From Edaphochlamys debaryana (Eukaryota > Chlorophyta > Chlorophyceae > Chlamydomonadales): a stretch of 64,000 nt of DNA. Of the stretch, positions 58,601 to 64,000 are shown piece after piece (the first letter of the stretch is position 1; every line of letters starts with the position of its first letter). The DNA lies in assembly GCA_016858145.1 (NCBI GenBank), contig JAEHOE010000029.1, forward strand, positions 964,665 to 1,028,664, given 5' to 3'. Under the pieces are notes generated by a model. It did no database searches, was not told the origin of the DNA, and worked only from the letters and a program-made list of their open reading frames with translations. The translations under genes and the position numbers were made by a program.

Positions 58601-61600
58601 ACCTCGGAAGGTCCGGCCCAACCTATGTCTTCGCAACTGCCCGCCCCCGCCCCCCCCACCCGCCCCCCACCTTGAAGGCGAACGTCACGTGCGTGAAGGG
58701 CAGCTCCCTTCCCTCCTCGCCCTCGCCCTTGCCGTCCAGATCCGCAGCGTCCGCCGACACGGGTGCCATGCTGATGACCGCCTCCACCTTCTCGCGTCCG
58801 CCCTTGGGGCCGCCCTCGCCCTCGGTTGCCTCCGCCACCGGCCCCGGGCCCGGAGCCGCCGCCGCGGGGGCAGCAGCCTCGGGGGCCTCGGCGGCCGCCG
58901 CCGCGGGGGCCGAAGCCGCCGCCGCAGGGGCCGCAGGGGCTGCGGACGCCGCAGGCGCCTCGGCGGCCGCAGGGACCATCTCCGTCACGGCTGTTGCCGC
59001 CGCCGCCGCCGGCTGCGCCGCCGCCACGATCGCTACAGATCCCGCCGCCGCCTTGCCCTGGTACGCCGGGTTGGCCTGCCCCTGCCCCTCCTCCCCGTCT
59101 CCGTCGGCCCCCGCCTGCGGCACCACGCCGTCGAGCATCTCCGGCAGGTGGGCGAGCTGGATGGAGCGGGCGCGGCCCTCCTCGTCGTCGTCGCCGTAGC
59201 CGGGGGTCTTGTTGGACAGGGCTGGATGTGTTGTTTTGAGGGGAATGGGAGTGAAGAGGCGGAGAGGCATGAGCCCGCAAAGCACTTCGTCGCCATTGCC
59301 CATGTTTGTTCTCCCCCCTTATGCCAGCCCCTATCCCCCCCGCCCCACTCACGCCCTCTCCCGACTGATGACACTGACTGTCTCATTGGTCGCCCGGCCC
59401 CCATCCGCCCCCCCCCCCACTCACGCCCCAGGAAGGTGAGGCACGCGGCCAGGAGGAAGAGCTGTGTGTGTGTAGGGGGGGAGGGGAGGGAGGGGGGCAC
59501 GCGGTTGGGGAGGGAAGGGGGTGCTCAGGTAGGGGCCGGGATGGGGCGCTTTGGAGGCAAGCGTGCTGCGTCGTGTGCGGGCGTGTCAGCAGCGGGTTTG
59601 GCTGTCGGGGCAGGAATAAGTATTTTAGTCAAGTCTTTCAGTCAAGCAAAGGCCAGATTCCCCTTCCTCTGGAAGCCCCTGGGCCCCGCATCCTGCAAGC
59701 TAGGAAACTGGAACGATGTCGAGGGTAAAGCTTAGCCGGAATCACGCTGGGAAGCTGTATGAAGCTGGAAGAGAGATCCAGTAAAGGCTGGATTTCGACT
59801 TTCAGATCCACGGCCCGTGATCTCACCTCCACCAGGGAGAATCCGATGGCGTACCCCAGACCGCCGTACACCCAGCCATCCTCGCCCTTGATGCCGCGGA
59901 CTTCCAGGACCGTCTGGAGGGGGGAGGAAGGGGGGTGAGTGCGCGCCAGATCTGGATCTGCGGCCCGCCCGAAATGGACTCTTGACACACGCGCACGGAT
60001 GGCCCCCCCATAAGGTCTTGCGGGGGAGTGGGTGAGTGGGGGGGAAACACCCTACTAACATAGGGTCAGCACACACCTGTCCGATGGTGGGCGCCCCAGG
60101 GGCGGGCGACACGGGGGCCCAGGCGGGGGATCCCAGCTCGTTGACCGCCAGGGCGCGGAAGATCCAGGCCATGGGCGAGATCCAGTAGAACCAGATCCTG
60201 TGTACGGAGGAAAGGTGTACGGCGCAGTCAATGTGGATCTGAATCTGCTCATCTCAGCTTCCATCACAGCTTCCTGCAGCTTCCCAGGTCCCCAACCGTC
60301 AACCGCCAATCGCTCACCACCAGGGCGGGATGGAGGCTGCGGGGGGGGCGAGGGGTGGGTGGGGGGAGGTGGAGGAGTCAAAGAGGTCGGGGAGGAGGGG
60401 TCGGGATCAAGGGGCACGGCTCCCACTGGGCTACTAAAGTACGAAGCCGACTGCTACTGCATGTGCTGCGCTCCCGATCACAACTCACTGGGCGCGATGG
60501 GCAGGCCGCTGACGATTACGTTGACCATTAGGTACACCTGGGCATCGATCGTTGCATTGTTGCATGAGTCATTAGCCCATGGGATTGTGCAGCGACGTCA
60601 GCCTCTCGATCCCAGGCATTGTAGCATTAGGCAGTGACGATGCTTATTTGCGCGAGCATGCAATCTTGCCCTTTGTCGTGCATCCCAGGACCCCTCCAAG
60701 ATGCCGCCCGCCGGCCCCCCAGTGGTGGCCCATCCGCACGGAGAAGGCTCCAAACCCGCCCTCACCGCTCCCAGGCCCTGCAGTCAAGCGGACAACGTTG
60801 CAAAAGGCGGGGGCGAGGAAGGGGCAACCCAGGGTCAGAAGGAACAGAAACATAAGGCATGTACTGCGCTTCTATACTGTACGGTACGGTGCGGTACGGC
60901 TGCACTTCCGCGCCCTCGTCATCCGAGCCCGCGTCATTCTGACTGCCCCTTCGCGCCTCAGGGCCCCTTCCAATGCCCATGCCCTTTCGCCCCTGACAAT
61001 TGCCCATGCCCTTTCGCCCCTGACAATTGCCCATGCCCTTTCGCCCCTGACAAGCAATTCCGCAGAACCCGGGAATCTGAACGCGCGGGAGTGCGGGGGA
61101 CGCACCTGTGTGATGGTCTCAAGCACCCCCTCTATCCCCCGCCCCCTTTACCCCCCCCTCCCCCCCCCCGCGCACCTGTGTGATGGTGGACTGGCGGCAG
61201 ATGGATCCCAGCAGCTGGGGGGAGGGGTATGAGGGGGGTATGAGGGGGGTATGAGGGGGATGAAGGGTTTGAGGGGGGGAGGGGGGCGGGGGAGGGGAGA
61301 AGGGGTGAAGGGGAGAAGGGGTGAAGCGGGAGGGGAGAAGGGGTGAAGGGGGACGGGGAAACACCAATAGGCGACGACCTGGAGGCAGAGGCTACAGTCC
61401 CCATCCCTACCTCCACCTCCACGGGCCATCTGACCTGCCGAAATCGCAGCCCCCACGTCCCCCGCCGGCTCACAACTCAGCTTCACAACTCCTCCTTTGC
61501 CCTCTGCTTCGAAGCCTTCGGCCCCCGTACCGCCCTGGCCCCCCTTGCCCCCACCCGCCTTTCTCGTCTCACTAGAAATACCCCCCCCCCCCCCCGTCAA

Positions 61601-64000
61601 ACACAACATCCCCCCGCCCCCCACCTGGAACGTGATGACCGAGTTGAGGCCGGCGGAGAACAGCAGCGACCAGAACAGGAAGAACCTGGGGGGGAGGGAG
61701 AGCGACGACGGGTGTAATTCTATGCTAGTCCGTCCGGTGTCCGCGCGTGGGTCGGTCCCGTCCGGTCCACTCTCCCGCATCGGCATCTGTATGGTCGGGT
61801 CGGGTCCGGTCCGATCCGGAGCGGTCCGGCCTGCCCCCACCGTCCACGCGCCACGTGTGAGCCCCACAGAGCGCCCAAGATCCCCCCAACTGCATCAATG
61901 GTGTCTGTCCGGCTGCCCGTTTATCCTATCCGGTCCGGCGCCGTCCGGTCCGACCCTGTCCGGTCCGGCCTGTCGTACGGTCTGATCCGGATCCTGTTGT
62001 ACGCACCTGCCCGCGTCCATCGTGAAGCTCACTGAGAAGTAGACCATGATGGAGTAGCCCACGCTCTGGGGGGGCCGAGGGGGCGGGGGGGAACGTGTGT
62101 GTGTTTTGCCGGCGTGCCACGGGGTGAAGAGTTGTTCACGGTGTGTGTGTTTTGCCGTGGAGTAAGAGGACGTGCCACAAGCGCTGCCCGAAGTCACAGC
62201 TGGATGGGGAGGCCCGGCAGGCGCACGCGACCCGCCCAAGTCTCTCCGACGCGTCGGCAAAACACACACGCTTTCTGACACCCCCCCCCCGAGCCTCTCC
62301 CCCGGGCCCCACCTGGATGAGGAGGTTGGGCATGCGCACCCGATCTGACCCTTTTCTCTCAGACGCGTCGGCTAAAGACACACACGCACTTTGACGCCGC
62401 ACTCCCCCCCCTCCCCGTTCCTCCTTTCCCCGCCCCCACCTGGATGAGCAGGTCGGGCAGGTGCACCCGATCCGACCCCGCCTCCGACGCGTCGGCGAAA
62501 CACACACACGCACTCTGTCAGCTCCTCCCCCCTTCCCCCCCAAACCCCTCCCCAACCCCACCTGGATGAGCAGGTCGGGCAGGCGCATGATGATGCTGAA
62601 GGGGGGGGGAGGGGGAGGCGGGCCAGGGGGTTACGGGGACTTCCCATCGCATGGCACGGCATGGCACAGTACGGCAAGACACAGCACAGCATGACACTGT
62701 ACGGCACTGCAAGCTGCCATACGCACCTGGAGGCCATGAAGGCCGAGGGCGTGAGGAAGCGGTGGTCCCTTTGCTTGTAGAATACGGCCAGTCGGCTGAC
62801 GAAGATGGGCGCAAAGTTGAATCCCACCATGAACACGGACATCATGCTGCCAAGGGGAGGGGAGGTTAGGGGGTGTTTGTTGCTGAGCGGGATCGCGCCG
62901 AGGGGGGCGGGGGGGCAGGGATAGGGTGAGATGAGACGTTTAAGAGGGGGGTGGAACGAAGAGGGTGGAGAATCGAGAGGGAAGCGGTCGGGACAACGGT
63001 CGAGGGAAGGAGGCTTTGGGGAGGGGTTAGGGAAAAGACGTGGAAAGGGTGCGACATGATACCACTGGACCGAGCACCTCGTGCGAAGAAAGGCCGGGCC
63101 CCACGCCCCACGCCCAACCAACCGTCAACCACCCACCACCGCCAGTCGCCCGCCCCACCTGAAGTAGATCACGCCCAGAAAGAGGTTGGCGTCGTTAGAC
63201 GAGTCGTGGGAGAGCTGGACGAAGGCGGTTGACACCAGGAAGGCCGTGAACAGGATCTGTCGGTTGGCGGTTGGCAGTTGACAGTTAGCAGTTGGATGAT
63301 TCTTCAAACAGCTGGCGTGCGGTGCACCCTGCCCTGCATCCTACCTACCATCAGCCCGCGCGCCCTTGCCCCAACCGACCAACCCAACCGCCCAACGACC
63401 AACCACCCCAACGACCAGCCGACCTGCCCCAGGCCCGCCGTGCTGAAGTCCATGTTGCGTTTGAGCAGGATCACCTCCCGCCCCAGGGCCAGGGCGAACA
63501 TGAGGGAGCGGGGGATCGCGAAGGGGGTCTTGGTGATGACCAGGTCCTGACAGGGGGTGGAGGGGGGAGGGAGGGTGGAGGGGTGGAGGGGGTGGAGGGG
63601 CAGGAATGCGTTGGACGTGGGGGGGAGGGCGGGGAGGGCGGTGATGACCAGGTCCTGACAGGGGGTGGAGGGGGGAGGGAGGGTGGAGGGGTGGAGGGGG
63701 GTGGAGGGGCAGGAATGCGTTGGACGTGGGGGGGGAGGGCGGGGAGGGCGGTGATGACCAGGTCCTGACAAGGGGGTGGAGGGGGGAGGGAGGGGGAGGG
63801 GTGGAGGGGGTGGAGGGGCAGGAATGCGTTGGACTGTGGGGGGGAGGGCGGGGGAGGGCGATGATGACCAGGGTCCTGACAGGGGGTGAGGGGGGAGGGA
63901 GGGTGGAGGGGTGGAGGGGGGTGGGGGGCAGGAATGCGTTGGACGTGGGGGGAGGGCGGGGAGGGCGGTGATGACCAGGTCCTGACAGGGGGTGGAGGGG
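51826..64000 (-). CDS. Full-size ABCG (PDR-type) transporter, C-terminal two thirds; continues past the right edge
   Basis: Thirty-five phased exons give 3252 coding nt (1083 aa) from 63546 to a TGA at 51826. Order is TMD1, linker, NBD2, TMD2, so NBD1 must lie beyond 64000, as in the (NBD-TMD)x2 layout of PDR pumps. NBD2 shows Walker [21 protein letters not shown], signature [18 protein letters not shown], Walker [17 protein letters not shown] and the switch [18 protein letters not shown] hallmarks include [39 protein letters not shown] and [15 protein letters not shown]. Family members export diverse lipophilic compounds from the plasma membrane; the substrate here is unknown. LACRKTGG has Cys where most homologues have Gly. 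Confidence 0.96.
56228..56395 (-). repeat. ABCG exon-start echo flanked by inverted copies of the intron element
   Basis: Upstream (minus sense) of exon 56156-56228, whose start is GGCCTGGACGCCCGCGCTGC, the intron holds a similar block GGCTTGGATGCCCGCGCAGC. It is bracketed by GTGTGTTTCGCCGCCGCGTC at about 56370-56395 and the inverted GACACGTTGGCAAAACACAC at about 56268-56290. Confidence 0.75.
57865..58395. repeat. GC-rich minisatellite inside an ABCG intron
   Basis: About 20 tandem copies of a 26-27 bp unit (+ strand CCCTTCCCTGCCCCTCCGCC then C-runs) fill most of the intron between exons 58405-58484 and 57687-57748. On the transcribed-sense (minus) strand it is GGGG/GGAGGGG-rich and could form G-quadruplexes. 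The long Gly-Lys-Arg-rich open frames across it are artefacts of the repeat. Confidence 0.9.
59425..63546 (-). other. ABCG transporter: TMD1 exons
   Basis: Exons: 63424-63546, 63159-63256, 62727-62846, 62562-62595, 62007-62065, 61625-61685, 61176-61214, 60489-60537, 60318-60336, 60077-60197, 59827-59913 and 59425-59461. The translation shows the pre-TM helix [20 protein letters not shown], then [35 protein letters not shown] and [14 protein letters not shown]. The 19-nt exon at 60318-60336 is needed to complete the conserved PPWW motif. Confidence 0.9.
62093..62595 (-). repeat. ABCG exon 3' end repeated three more times in its downstream intron
   Basis: The true exon 62562-62595 ends ...MRLPDLLIQ. 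Degenerate copies of the same 3' end, two with a GTGGGG donor, follow at about 62440-62465, 62312-62345 and 62205-62235. Each is preceded by a GTGTTT.GCCGACGCGTC-type element (about 62488-62512, 62366-62392 and 62250-62275). Two opposite-orientation copies of the element's GTGTGTTTTGCC part lie at about 62095 and 62141. Confidence 0.85.
63531..64000 (-). repeat. Tandem copies of an acceptor plus exon start, roughly 110-bp period
   Basis: The acceptor and start of exon 63424-63546 (CTGTCAGGACCTGGTCATCA on the minus strand) recur at about 63641, 63751, 63861 and 63968, separated by GGGTGGAGGGG-type sequence on +. The window ends inside the array, so the copy number may be higher. Confidence 0.9.

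Larger units (their letters stand above)
55901..59221 (-). other. ABCG transporter: Ala-rich linker and NBD2 exons
   Basis: Exons: 58671-59221 (linker), 58405-58484, 57687-57748, 57422-57486, 57147-57230, 56916-57020, 56680-56751, 56421-56496, 56156-56228 and 55901-55945. The linker exon encodes about 183 residues: an acidic start ([11 protein letters not shown]), then more than 60 residues dominated by Ala with Glu and Pro, then a basic/acidic end. PDR linkers are usually shorter and not Ala-dominated. NBD2 starts at FTHVTFAFK. Confidence 0.9.

Noticed and set aside
63531..64000. CRISPR-like array (regular direct repeats with about 110-bp period)
   Set aside because: Eukaryotic intron context, repeats equal an acceptor plus exon start, and spacers are themselves repetitive and similar.
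1..64000. tRNA, rRNA or retrotransposon coding regions
   Set aside because: Reading both strands I found no cloverleaf-type tRNA gene, rRNA segment, reverse transcriptase or transposase motif; a tRNAscan and RepeatMasker run would be needed to exclude degenerate copies.

Overview
The window is nuclear DNA of a volvocine (Chlamydomonas/Volvox-type) green alga. The evidence is very GC-rich DNA, genes cut into many small exons with GTGAGT/GTGCGG-type donors and C-rich acceptor tracts, a TGTAA poly(A) signal after one gene, long Pro-Ser-rich linkers, a gametolysin-family protease with the volvocine QExxH metal site, and a chloroplast Mg-chelatase subunit. I identified splice junctions by hand, requiring reading phase to match across every junction. 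Four large gene models close completely in phase.

Layout. 0-8.7 kb: a cluster of fast-evolving genes. There is a partial leucine-rich-repeat protein (1-681, -), a second LRR paralogue (1371-3927, -), a spliced CCCH zinc-finger gene (4701-6333, -) and a short gene on + (7665-8659). The last three appear to share a C-terminal module and last exon. 9.97-20.6 kb (-): a 33-exon secreted modular protein, about 1439 aa: signal peptide, P-domain, Pro-rich linkers, M11/gametolysin-like protease domain with QELLHNFGMHH, two cysteine-rich PAN-like domains and a C-terminal seven-blade RCC1/BLIP-II-type propeller. 20.6-22.9 kb: no convincing gene. 23.08-31.95 kb (-): a 23-exon single-pass receptor kinase (about 1417 aa, TKL/Raf-like). 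32.70-50.17 kb (+): a Mg-chelatase H subunit in about 54 exons (about 1710 aa), divergently transcribed from the kinase. 51.83-64.0 kb (-): a full-size ABCG/PDR-type transporter whose first nucleotide-binding domain lies beyond the right edge. The window contains TMD1, NBD2 and TMD2 in 35 exons.

The genes do not form one pathway. CHLH acts in chlorophyll synthesis in the plastid, the protease and receptor kinase act at the cell surface or matrix, and ABCG is an exporter.

The most unusual genome-level signals are in the introns. (i) Many introns carry local 'echoes' of the adjacent exon edge, including its splice site, sometimes in 3-5 tandem copies. (ii) An 18-nt core, GTGTTTTGCCGACGCGTC, recurs next to these echoes in at least two genes. 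(iii) At least twelve introns in the two right-hand genes begin, within a few bases of the donor, with a GGTTGGCGGTTGG-type repeat, and one ends in its complement. These look like footprints of an intron-associated duplication or mobile process. The two main candidates for something undescribed are the protease-propeller fusion and this intron phenomenon.
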